This document shows, piece after piece, positions 23,170 through 36,200 of a stretch of DNA of 64,000 bases. Both the position numbers and the translations under genes were made by a program. The notes beneath the pieces are model-generated. The model did no database searches. It had not been told where the DNA came from and saw nothing but the letters and a program-made list of their open reading frames with translations. The stretch's first letter is position 1, and every line of letters begins with the position of its first letter. This DNA comes from Megalobrama amblycephala (lineage: Eukaryota > Chordata > Actinopteri > Cypriniformes > Xenocyprididae). Location of the stretch: positions 72,205,057 through 72,269,056 of the forward strand of contig NC_063044.1 of assembly GCF_018812025.1 (NCBI RefSeq), read 5' to 3'.

Positions 23170-24611
23170 ATGGCATTTATTAAAGAAGAGACTGAAGACA
23201 TGAAGATTGAGTTTAATAAAGAGGAGTTTGAAGAAATAAAGATTGAAGAAACATTCAGTGTGAAACATGAAGACACTGAGGAACAAACAGGTTGGTTTTA
23301 TTCTCACAGCTGAACTCAGTCATTTGATCATTATTAAAATGTCCAGCTCTACAGAAATAGAGATTATACAGAAGTATAATCTTACAGATAATATTACTGA
23401 ATCCATTCATTCCAGTATAATATCATTCCGATATAAATTTATTTTTGATTGATCATGAAATGGTTTAATTAAGATTTGCACCTGCTGAACGAATTTCCAG
23501 TTTCAAATGATTATAAACAGCAGCACAAACTATGAAATCAGCAGCTCTTCCGGTGCACTCAGTGTCTGAATTCACTCAGTCATTTCATTCAAGTGGACTT
23601 ACTGTAGAGCAAGGGTTAGGGTTTGGTTTAGGGCTGGTTACTTGTAATTAAAGGGTTAGTTCACCCAAAAATCTAAATTCTGTCATTTATTACTTACTCT
23701 CATGCCGTTCCACACCCGTAAGACAACATCACTTTAAAATTCAGTGTTTCCATTAAATGTGACCCCAAACCACAAAACCAGTCGCATGGGTATATTTGTA
23801 GCAATAGCCAACAATACACTGTATGAGTCAAAATGATGCAATATTTAAGGCCTTTGCACACTGAGTCCGAAATTTTCGCATGCGTTTTTTCGTATTCGCA
23901 ATCCTAAAAATTTGTCACACACAGAGACCTTGCACACTGAGTCCGATGCGTATTAATGAATGCGTTGCGAAAAAAATCACAAAACAATACAAAATGAAGT
24001 CTTCAAGCAGCAGTGAGCACGATTAGCTGTCTCCTTTCTTCTTAAAAAGAGAAAAAGAAAGAGGAAATATTGGGTCCGTTCAATCCTGAGATTGCATAGA
24101 GAGAAAGGAGAATTCACCTCATCAAGGAGCTGCGGGATTATCCGAGCGTTTCAAATATTACTTTAGGATGTCAGTGGCTCTGTTTGATGCTTTACTACTG
24201 GCACAATATGTCTTTATATTCTGTCTCTCTGTATTCCGCACATTGTTTGTCATTCAGTGCTGCTGTTTTGTGCTTTAGAAGACATGGATCAACTTGTCAG
24301 ATGGCATTCTGGATTTTTGCGTTTGCGTACGGTGGCTCTGAATTGTCAAAACGTCTCTCAAAATGCGTGCCACGGATGCGAAAAACGCAGAAAATCGAAC
24401 CTGATCCGAATATTTTTTTGACTGACGAAAGTTTCGGAGGCAGCGTGCAAACGCGATTGACATAACGTGAGGTCGAATTTATTTTTTAATGTGCGAAAGT
24501 TTTGCATGCGAATTTCGGACTCAGTGTGCAATAACCTTAAGTAAAGATCATGTTCTATTAAGATATTTTGTCCATTATTTTAGTCCATTGTATTCAAACA
24601 AATCATGTATG

Positions 24612-24647
<36 letters not shown>

Positions 24648-27600
24648 ACGCACTGATCATATGTTGTATTTCTGCACAGAGACATTTCAGTACATTCAAG
24701 GGCGTAGATTTGGTTTCAACATTGGGGGGGTTGAGCGTTGGTATGCTGCCTGTTATTATTTTTTTTAATTAAAAAAAAAAATCTGTTTTATCTGTAGCGT
24801 TGGATAATTTATTTCTTCTTTATCTATCTATCTATCATAACTTTATGGAATTTATCTATAACCATTCATCAAATTCTAACATAAAGGAGTGATTCTAAAA
24901 AGAAAGAAATTATGTTAAATATTGAAACCGCCAGTAGGTGGCAGTGATTCGACGTTTTAATGAGTGAGCTACTTAAATCGTTCATTCAGCCAATTTGTTC
25001 AAAAGTCAAATTAATTAAGGAAGAAAACAAACACAGATGTGAATACTTTTGTCACTGATAACTATTGAAAAATGAAGTAAAACAGACGGCTGTTTTGGTA
25101 CTGGTTACAGTTACACTGATAGTTATGGCTAAATTGCAATGGATTAGATAGATAAAATATATGTGGAGTGTACTTAGCTATTACAATGTTTTCATACCTC
25201 CTTCTCAGTACATGCTTTATTCTTTTTAACTTCCCTCTTTGAACAGAAGTTTAATATAGTTGGCTGGGCAACGGTTCTCTTCATTTTTTGGTGCTACCTG
25301 TGCTCTCCATTCAAACATTAGAGCTCCACTCGCGTTGTTTTGTTGAAAATGCGATGCGCATTGGTTGGGCATTACCAATCAGTTCAATGGAAGGGGGGTA
25401 CTTTTTTGATAATTTATTATGACAAACTTATATTCGATTAGAAACAAAATTATTGTTACAAAATAAATGAATGATACATATGTTAGTATAGATCTACTGT
25501 GATTTTCATGTTGAAATATTGGGGGGGTTGTAACTGATGGATTTGAATATTGGGGGGGTTACCTCCCCCAATCCCCCCCGCAAATTACGCCCCTGAGTAC
25601 ATTCACATTGTTTTCACATACAGGATAATGTTTGGATTTGTCCTGTAAATGTTTCTGTGTACTTCAGTATATATGCAGGTCAAGGTTGGTTTAGGGTTTT
25701 TTGCCTTCTCCATGTGGTCCTGTTCAATATCGTAACACTACAGCATCTCTTTACTGTTGCCACACTGTACACTGTGGATTCTCAAACATTTTTTGCTGCG
25801 TTTTTTTGTGGGGGTGCTTTAGTGTATATAAATGTATGAATTATTTGGACTCATAGCATTTGGTTATTTGGTGTTCTTTTGGAGTCTGCAAGTGTCCTCT
25901 TGCAATAAAAGCTACTCTTTGTCAAAGTTTAATACAGTGGGTACGGAAAGTATTCAGACCCGCTTTAATTTTTCACTCTTTGTTATATTGCAGCCATTTG
26001 CTAAAATCATTTAAGTTCATTTTTTTCCTCATTAATGTACACACAGCACCCCATATTGACAGAAAAACACGGAATTGTTCACATTTTTGCAGATATTTAA
26101 AAAAAGAAAAATGTCTCGGTTACGTATGTAACCCTCGTTCCCTGAAGGAGGGAACGGAGACGTACGTCAGTAGTTACCGACGAATTGGGATATCGCTAGA
26201 GAGCCCCTATCAGCTTCTAGAGAACTAAAACAAGCCAATGAACATTGGCGTGCGATATTTGCATAATGTGCGCTGCCCACATCCAGGGGATATAAATAGG
26301 AAGCAGATGCAACCGCACTCTGTTTTTCGCTGAGGAGACATACGGTGTCCACACTGCAGCGAGGGTACAGAAACTGGTGACGGGACGTACGTCTCCGTTC
26401 TCTCCTTCAGGGAACGAGGGTTACATACGTAACCGAGACGTTCCCTTTCAGTCGGTCACGTTCAACGTACGTCAGTAGTGACCGACGAATTGGGATCCCA
26501 ACTAAAACGCCACAGTTACAAAACCCCTTCCAGTGCCCGGCAAAAGCCCGGCCACCCGTCGCACCCATGGGACGGTGAAGGGGGCGAGCTAACGCTGAGA
26601 GAGTCTATTGCTGTTCCGATCTACCCACCAAGTAAACTAGACTACACTGGGGAAGTGAACCCGTAGGGGACGCTGCGGAGGCCACTACCTACCCAGTGGG
26701 GAAGGAATTTACATGGAAAACACATATGGACTGGCCCGTGGGGCAGCACACATATGGAGTCCCTGGGATGGCTCCACCTGAGTAGGGAGAGACTCATCTG
26801 ACAGGTGACAACAGAACTGGCTCTGCTAAGGGAAGACACGGGCTCACCGTAGGGAGTTAGACCGTGGAAAATATATGGGACCGCTCACGTAGAGGAGTCA
26901 CAACATATGGAACTCAGCCAACAGACAACGTCAGAGATGGATGTTGGCCTGGCATCAGACACTCCGCAATGTCCGAGCCGAAGGGGGAGGCGGAGGAACT
27001 CAACAGGGTTCGCCAAGCGGGGAACACGACTGGAGTCAAAGGATGCACGTATCCGGCCCAGGGGGCGGGAATGGCATTGCAAGCCGACAATTAGAGCGGG
27101 TTCAACGCGTCTACTGGCTAGTTGAAGCGAGTACACAGGAAGAAACCGGCTCTACACGTAAGCTATAAAACCTAGCAAACGTGTTAGGTGTCGCCCAGCC
27201 CGCAGCTCTACAGATATCTGCTAGCGAGGTGCCTTGAGCCAATGCCCAGGAAGAGGCCACTGCTCTCATGGAGTGAGCTCTCAACCCGAACGGGCACGGC
27301 ACACCCTGGGAATCGTATGCCAGGGCAATGGCATCCAATATCCAGTGGGCCATCCTCTGCTTGGAGACAGCCTTCCCTTTCTGCTGGCCTCTGTAACAGA
27401 CAAAGAGCTGATCTGAGGTCCTGAAGCTTTGAGTTCTATCCATGTAAACGCGCAGAGCACGAACTGGACAGAGCGAAGCTAGGGCTGGGTCTGCCTCCTC
27501 CAAAGGCAGCACTTGCAGGTTCACTACCTGATCTCTGAAGGGAGTGGTAGGAACCTTGGGCACATATCCGGATCAGGGTCTCAGGATCACTTGAGAATCC

Positions 27601-30600
27601 CCAGGCCCGAATTCCAGGCACGATTCGTTGACCGAAAATGCGTGCAGGTTCCCTACCCTCTAGAGCGAGGCCAATGCAACCGGGAGGACGGTCTTCAGCG
27701 ACAGTTCTTTTAACTCAACTGATTGCAAAGGCTTGAAGGGATGACGCCGAAGAGATATAAGAACTAAGGTGAGATCCCAAGAGGGTATGGAGGAAGGGCG
27801 AGGAGGATTCAGTCTCCTTGCCCCCCTCAGGAACCTGACGATCAGATCGTGCCTTCCCAGGGACTTCCCATCGACTGCATTGTGATGTGCGGCAATGGCG
27901 GCAACATACACCTTTAGGGTGGAGGGAGACAGCCTTCGCTCCAACCCCTCTTGCAGGAAGGAGAGCACGGATCTGACCGAGCAAGATCGGGGGTCCTCTC
28001 GGTGAGAAGAACACCATTCAACGAATAGGTTCCACTTCAACGCATAGAGGTTCCTAGTAGAAGGAGCTCTAGCGGAAGTGATAGTGTCTACAACCGCTTG
28101 CGGGAGATCACTCAGAACCTCCGCATCCCGTCCAGGGACCACACGTGGAGGTTCCACAGGTCGGGATGCGGGTGCCAAAGGGTGCCCCTTCTCTGAGTCA
28201 GAAGATCCTTCCTCAGAGGAATGGGCCAAGGAGGGACTGTCGCGAGGAGCATGAGGTCCGAAAACCAAGTCCGGGTGGGCCAATACGGGGCCACCAACAA
28301 GACCTGCTCCTCGACCTCCCTGACTTTGCACAGAAGCTGTGCAAGAAGGCTCACTGGGGGAAACGCATATTTGCGAAGGCCCCGGGGCCAGCTGTGTGCC
28401 AGAGCATCCGTGCCCAGGGTACCTGCGGTCAGGGAATAAAACCACTGTCAATGGGCATTTTCCTGGGAGGCGAACAGATCTATCTGTTCCCCAGGTGGAT
28501 GGAGTCTCCATTCACCCGCACGTGGAGGCTGCCGTGAGAGCTCGTCGGCTGCACGGTTGAGCACACCTGGGACATGAATGGCACGAAGCGACCTCAGATG
28601 CTTGTGACTCCATAACGAGATGGCGGGCGAGTTGCGACATGCGACGGGAGCGTAGACCACCATGCTGTCTGATCGGACTAGAACGTGCTTGCCTGTCAGC
28701 AGCTCCTTGAAGCGGCCCAGCGCAAGACGAACTGCCAGCAACTTGAGGCAATTGATATGCCAATGCAGCTGTGGTCCCATCCACAGTCCCGAAGCTGCAT
28801 GCCCGTTGTACGTGGCACCCCACCCCAAGGCAGAGGCATCTGTGTGAACCACAGCATGCCTGGACACCTGTTCAAGGAAAACACCAGCCAGCAGGAACAA
28901 GGGGTCTGACCATTGGGTGAGAGTGCGGCGGCAATTCGGTGTCACAGGGACACGGAATGTGCCGCGCCGCCACGCCCATCTCGGGACCCGGTCGTGGAGC
29001 CAGTGTTGAAGCAGTCTCATATGAAGCAATCCGAGCGGCTTAACTGCGGCTGCGGATGCCATATGCCCCAGGAGCCTCTGAAAATCTTTCAGTGGGACCG
29101 CTGTCCTGCGCTTGAGCAAACTCAGGCAGTTCAACACTGACTGGACGCTATACGGCGTCCGCCAAGACCTAGTCACCTCATCGTGCACCTCCGGGAAGAA
29201 AGGCATCAGGGCGGGTCACTGAGGACCAGCGCGACCCGTCCCGAGGTACCAATCATCAAGCCGAGAAGAACCAGGACACGGCGGAGGATTCCACGCGAGC
29301 CCGACCTTCTCGGCCGCCCGGGAAAGCACAGCCGTCAACTCAGGATCAGACTCGACAAAGGCTGAAGCCCCATGGGGCAGCAGCGTGGCCGAGTCTTCCT
29401 CTCCCGAGGACTCCTGCTCACCTTCCGATGCCGTGATCGACATCTGATCCTCCGCAGGTGCACCAAAGGACAGCACCGGTCGCTCCGAAGAAGGCCCAGC
29501 ACGGCACGGTGGTAACACCATAGGCTGCGGTGCTGAAGAGGCGGCCGGGGCCCGCGGAGCAGCGCTCGGCGGGGAAGCCCAAACCGTGATCCTCAAGTCA
29601 CCCTGCCTACACACCGGCGGACCGTCATTCCGACCGGAGCCAGAAAAAACGGCCGCACGGGGTATAGGGGAGGAGACCCCCGCTCCCTGAGAACCAAGGA
29701 ACGAAAGTCTTGACCTCAGCACCGCGATAGTCATGTTCCCACAATGTGAACATGATCCATTTACAAACGCTGCTTCAGCGTGCTGAACGCCCAAACACGT
29801 GATGCAACGATTGTGCCCATCAGCAGGGACCAGGTCTCTTTAGAAGGGGAAATATAGCTCTTTTGTGTCGAGACACACAGGGAGTGTCACGAGTGTGTAA
29901 ACACACAGGAGTACCAGCCCAAATCGCACACACAACAACGGGATTTACGGCGGAACGCTGTAATTATAACAGCAGAAGTTCTGCCCGCTCCAGCTCGCGA
30001 TCTCGCTGCAGTGTCGTAGCTCCAACACGAAGGCTGAGTCTTCTAGAGGCTTGCGTTTCTCAGTAGCTATAGGACACCAAAGTATGGCTCCGAAGCGAAA
30101 GACAGAGTGCAGTTGCATCTGCTTCCTATTTATATCCTCCGGATGTGGGCGGTGCACATTATGCAAAATCGCACGCCAATGTTCATTGGCTTGTTTTAGT
30201 TCTCTCGAAGCTGATAGGGGCTCTCTTGCGATATCCCAGTTCGTCGGTCACTACTGACATACATCGAACGTGACTGACTGAAAGGGAATTGAAATATCAA
30301 ATGGTCCTAAGCAATGTTTTCTCTAATTTTTTTTCTCGCTGAGCAAAACTTTTCTCTGTTGAGCGCACATTTTGGCCACCTGAGCAAAAACATACTTTAT
30401 ATCAGACCTGTACAATGAACGTAAACACACACACACACAAAAAAATTTTTATCATACAACTGTAACATTTAACTTTAATGTGCCATTTCTATTTTTTTTG
30501 ACCCTTGATGTAACTTAGGGTGCGTTCACACTTGTCATGTTTGGTTGGATTAAAACGAACCCTGGTGCGATTGCTCGGTTAGTGCGGTTCATTTGAACAT

Positions 30601-33145
30601 ATGTGAACGCTGCCATCCGAACCCTGGTGCGCACCAAACAAGCGGACCGAGACCACTGAAAAGATGGGTCTCGGTCCGCTTCCAAAATGAACTCTGGTGC
30701 GGTTCGAATGATATATGAACGCAACACGGACCAAAGACATGTAACCGAACCAAAAACAGGAAGACAAGACACTAAAAAGGACAGAATCCTCACGCATGTC
30801 GGTTTTTCTCGTCATAGAAGCGAGTTTGCCCATCAGTTTGCCCGGTGTTTTGACTACTTTACACATTTTATAAGCTCTTTATGAGTTCCCATCTGGCCAA
30901 AATATCTGGCTACGCACCGCTACGCACACACAACGAGCACATTTACCTCAGCAAACAGCATTGTTTTGGATGTTCGGTAAGTTCCGTCTCAAAATAGGCA
31001 ATACGTCATAAAATCCGACCAATCACGTTGTGAATGTATCCCTATGCCTGAAGGTTCGGTATCGTTTGGTTCGGTGATAAAATTGCCAATCTGAACGCTA
31101 ACCGGACCAGGACTAAATGTTTTTTTTTTCTCCTTTGGTCTGGACCAAATGAACCAAACGAACCGAACTACAAGTGTTTTTATTTATTAAATAATATGTT
31201 TGAAAACAAGCAGTTCAGTCACTAAATTAAGCATTTAGGTTAATTTTAGGTTACTTGAGATTTTTTCACATTGCTGTATTAACTGTACCAGTCTTTACCA
31301 AGAAATTCTATTAAAAAATAATTTCTGTCCTCCTGCAGGACAGTTCAATTCTTTATAATAATATAATATGAGCAGTTACGATGATGGTTTGGAACAACCA
31401 TAATGTGTTTTGTACAGTCAATTATTAGCAACAGACAGTGTTAAACCATCAAAATTACATGTTTATTGCTTATGATTTTCCCAGATTTTCTATACCAGGA
31501 GGTTTCAAGATTTTTGGTGGCAAGGAGCCCTAAACAATCCCCTTGTGAGATCAATTTTTTATTAGGCTAACATTATAATATAATATAATATAATAAAATA
31601 TAATATTTAAGTATTTAAACTGATATACAGTATTATATCAGTTTAAATGCTTCCATTTGTTTTAATATATTATATAGTGAAAACAAACTAAAGAACTAAA
31701 ACAGATCTGATAGCTAAATATTTTTAGTGAACGTTAACTCTTTTATAGTTATCTAAACATCCCTGAAACCCACACCACCACACACAATAATCTATTTAAA
31801 CTGAGGTATATCACTGATGTATTTTGAGTTTGCAAACTACACCTGTGATGGGTGTGTGATTGTAAATGTCTCAGAGTTTTGTTAGCATTCTGTGCTCATC
31901 ATCCGTTATTTCCACCACTTTTCATTAAAACATGACGTTTTATTTCACATTTCTTTTCGTTTCGCATCGCCTCCCGTATTGATGTATTTAGTCCACAAAC
32001 ATGACAGTATTCTTACCGCGACTGATTTGGCTCAGGGCCAGCCAACTCACACGCGCTCATTCGTTCTCTTTCTATGGAACCTGAAAACCGCATTCACCGG
32101 TTCCAACTCTATAGCGACAATAACTCTATAGCGGTTGTCCAGAGCACTGCAATTATTTCTCATTTAAACTATTACAATCATTTTCTGTTCTCTGCGCAGC
32201 AATTATTTTTTCTGCTATATTTTCTTCTACTAAATACTGAGCAAAGGGTCTGAATACTTAGGACCAATGTTCCCTCTAAGCTGCATGCGTGTATTTAGTA
32301 GAAGCACCCTTTTGATCTAATACAGCCATGAGTCTTTTTGGGAAAAATGCAACAAGTTTTTCACACCCGGATTTGGGGATCCTCTGCCATTCCTCCTTGC
32401 AGATCCTCTCCAGTTCTGTCAGGTTGGATGGTAAACGTTGGTGGACAGCCATTTTTAGGTCTCTCCAGAGATGCTCAATTGGGTTTAAGTCAGGGCTCTG
32501 GCTGGGCCATTCAAGAACAGTCACAGAGTTGTTGTGAAGCCACTCCTTCGTTATTTTAGCTGTGTGCTTAGGGTCATTGTCTTGTTGGAAGGTAAACCTT
32601 TGGCCCAGTCTGAGGTCCTGAGCACTCTGGAGAAGGTTTTCATCCAGGATATCCCTGTACTTGGCCGCATTCATCTTTCCCTCGATTGCAACCAGTCGTC
32701 CTGCCTTGCAGCTGAAAAACACCCCCACAGCATGATGCTGCCACCACCATGCTTCCCTGTTGGGACTGTATTGGACAGGTAATGAGCAGTGCCTGGTTTT
32801 CTCCACACATACCGCTTAGAATTAAGGCCAAAAAGTTCTATCTTGGTCTCATCAGACCAGAGAATCTTATTTCACAACATATTGGAGTCCTTCATGTGGG
32901 CTTTCATGTGTCTTGCACTGAGGAGAGGCTTCCGTCGGGCCACTCTGCCATAAAGCCCCGACTGGTGGAGGGCTGCAGTGATGGTTGACTTTCTACAACT
33001 TTCTCCCATCTCCCGACTGCATCTCTGGAGCTCCCGACTGCATCTCTGGAGCGATCTTTGGGCTCTTCTTTAACCTCTCTCACCAAGGCTCTTCTCCCCA
33101 GATTGCTCATTTTGGCCGCTCTAGGAAGGGTTCTGGTCATCCCAA

Positions 33146-33220
<75 letters not shown>

Positions 33221-36200
33221 TGTGTAAAATATCTGGTAGAATTACTTCTACTTTAGCAGTAGTTGAAGATGAGTGTCATTAGTGTTTGTTTTTGTGTTAA
33301 TGTTTTATTAATGTTATATCATCAGAAATAACAGTATTATCTTTCAATAGATCAGTTTTATAGTCTTTTCTCATATATCGTGACTCCAATAATCAGTTTC
33401 TAACAGCAAACACTCAGAATAAAGTGAGATGATGTGAATGTCTTGTTGAATGAGTGTTGATAGTCTGAGGATGATCAATATTAACAGAGAAACTGCGGAA
33501 AACACTCTTTATTTCAATAGTTCCTGTTTTCACCTCATTTATTATGCTGATGTCTTCAGATCTGCTGTAAATTGACACTTAAAGCTCATTTCATTGCTGT
33601 CAACAGACTGGGGGGGGGGGGGGGGGGGGTTGATGGTTACATATATGTTTATTTCTGTCTTCATGGCATAAATGTTTTTCTTACAGTTCTTTACTACTTT
33701 TCTAGATATTTGCCATTATTTTTATGAAGAAACAAAATAAAGTTAGAATGAGAAACTAAATGTTCTGAATTAGCCTCATTTGCTCTAAAATAGATGGATA
33801 TAAATGATTAATGCAATTAGTTTAAGGGTGAAATACAAAAGAGGTTAATATAGCAACAAAAAAAAATGGGTTTTCTATTTAAATTTGCTTACGTACATTT
33901 AATTTGATGCGGATACTAAAATTTCTGGTCTCTATAAAAACAAACACAGTAACTGATATTTTTGATTTGGGCAGATCAGCTCCTCCAACCAATCTGTGGT
34001 TCAGTCTGTGAAGCTCCGCCCACTACAGGGCACGACCAGTGAAGCTCCTCCCACAGCACTCACATCATCAGTGATTTGCAGTTAATTTGCAGTTAAACTA
34101 TGAAATGATACATAATGTTCTTTTCTAACAAGCTCAGTAAAGGGAATTTTGAGAAACTTCATACTGATTTTCAACATCAGATCAAACTAAATATTTACGT
34201 ATTTTCCATTTGTTTCATATCTGCTTCACAATTTCCAGGAGTGTTACCAGAATTTAGGCATTTTCAATACAGTTTTCAACATTGCTAATTTTAGGAATAA
34301 ACTGTAAGCACCAAAATGTATGAAGTAAATTAACTTTCCAGAATGGCTGACAGGGTTGTGAGTGTAACTTGAGCAAAATCTCTTCTTACAGTAACTTTGG
34401 TAACAGGGTTGATGAATGCAGTCATTCATGTGTGTAAAAACTGAGACAATGGATTGAGATTATTTTCTTGTCCTCCCATGATGCTGTTGAAAGAGCCCAG
34501 ATGATGTCACTTCCTGTGTGTTTTTGAAAGGAGGAAAATCATGTCAGAAGTAACAGGGTTGAGTGAATCATGTAGGACACTGATAATAACACATTTAAAG
34601 ATGCAGTCAGTCTAGACTTTGAGCATGTGAACTTTCTACAGACACGGCAACGGTCGAGATATGATGTGATATATTTTTAAAAACATAAATAACAAATAAT
34701 AATCACTCAAATTTTAAAATATACAATCTACTCCACTTTACTGCAAACTTCACTTGATCTTGTGTTTCTGGTGTCCCACATTCACATGTGTATGAAAGGA
34801 AGTTAGTGGAAGGAGAAGTCTGCTGTGACCGGCCCTTAATAATTACACAGTTTTAGGAAAATAAATTAAATATCAATCTAAAAGTTGATGTCAAAATATG
34901 GCTGTTAATATCACATTAGATCATTTTGTCATTGATCAAATATATTACTCAAAATATTTCTGAGCAATGTTTTCTTTATTTTCTTAATATTATTTATAAA
35001 TTATTAAGAATTATTTAAGGGAAGGTGGCAGAGCAGCTATTTGGGAAATTCTGTAGCCAGAAGACATCCATTCAGTGCTGATTGTCTTAATTCAGTAAAT
35101 CTTGATGTAAAAACATTTGAAACTGGAGTCAGATTAAACAAGCAGCTAAAGTAAAATTAGAGACTAAATTGAGACTAAATTCTAAAATTAAGTGAACGTC
35201 ACAGGAGCGCTGAAAAGACGTACACACATTATACCTTCACCAGACCACTGGATTCTGTCGTTGGAACGACAGCTGGTCCTTTATGATTGGAAGATTAATG
35301 TTAAAGTTTCAGGGACATATGCAACTAATTTATGCAAATGCATCAAAATGATTGTAATGTTTTGTAGCAGTTGTCTATCACAACAAGTCTCAATTTTATG
35401 ACCTTTAACTTAATATTTCTCTCTTTATTTTGATTTACTGAAAATGAAATTACTTTTTACTCTTTCATTTCAGAGCTGATGGAAGTGAAGGAGGAGAGTG
35501 AAGAACTGAGTGAAGTGGAGGAGAAACATCATGACAAACCTGGAGAAAAACCTTTGAGTCGCTCCAAGACTAAAAAGACATTTTTAAAGAAAAGAAGAGC
35601 CAAGAAATCTTTCACCTGCACTCAGTGTGAAAAGAGTTTCACTACCAAACATAGTCTTGAACGTCACATGAGGATCCACACCGGAGAGAAGCCGTTCACA
35701 TGTGATCAGTGTGGAAAGAGTTTCTCAACCAAACAACATCTTGAGCTTCACATGAGAGTTCATACAGGAGAGAAGTCATTCACATGTGATCAGTGTGGGA
35801 AGAGTTTCACAGAAAGAGGAAATCTTAAGAGTCATATGAAAGTTCACACTGGAGAGAAGCCACACACATGTGATCAATGTGACAAAACATTTCTCTGGGG
35901 ATCAAACCTGAAGAGACACCAGCAAGTTCATACAAAGGAGAAGCCACATTCATGTTCTGTGTGTGGAAAGAGTTTTTCACTGCTGTGTAGTTTACAAAAA
36001 CATGTGAAAATACACACTGGTGTGAGAGAGTACATGTGCTTTGAGTGTGAGAAGACTTTTACTACAGGGAGTGATTTAAAAGTGCACCAGAGGATTCATA
36101 CTGGAGAAAAACCTTACAAGTGTTCACAGTGTGACAATAGATTCAGTCAGTTAGCACATCTGAAAACACATGAGAGGATTCACACTGGAGAAAAACCTTA

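Larger units (their letters stand above)
26113..30288 (-). mobile_element. DIRS1-type tyrosine-recombinase retrotransposon
   Basis: About 230-base inverted terminal repeats lie at 26113-26340 and 30060-30288. At 26385-26496 an internal complementary region is the reverse complement of both outer ends joined together, the hallmark of DIRS elements, whose circle junction is rebuilt from it. Genes run on the minus strand: gag-like, reverse transcriptase/RNase H, then tyrosine recombinase overlapping it. The element sits inside the Tc1 copy. The catalytic part of the reverse transcriptase is deleted and the recombinase has two stops, so it is dead. Its GC content is much higher than that of the flanks. 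Confidence 0.9.
25935..33148 (-). mobile_element. Tc1 element broken into three pieces by later insertions
   Basis: The left end is at 25935-26110 (CAGTGGGTACGGAAAGTATT, after a TA). It continues at 30289-30311 beyond a DIRS1 element, and again at 32289-33148 with the transposase. The right end is replaced by a TA microsatellite. A 38-base piece with GAGCAAAGGGTCTGAATACT at 32227-32264 is an inverted copy of the sequence that should join pieces two and three. All fits one Tc1 copy that landed in the zinc-finger intron and was then invaded. Confidence 0.8.

Noticed and set aside
26478..29365. Many plus-strand open frames across the GC-rich DIRS element
   Set aside because: They are antisense shadows of the gag, reverse transcriptase/RNase H and recombinase frames.
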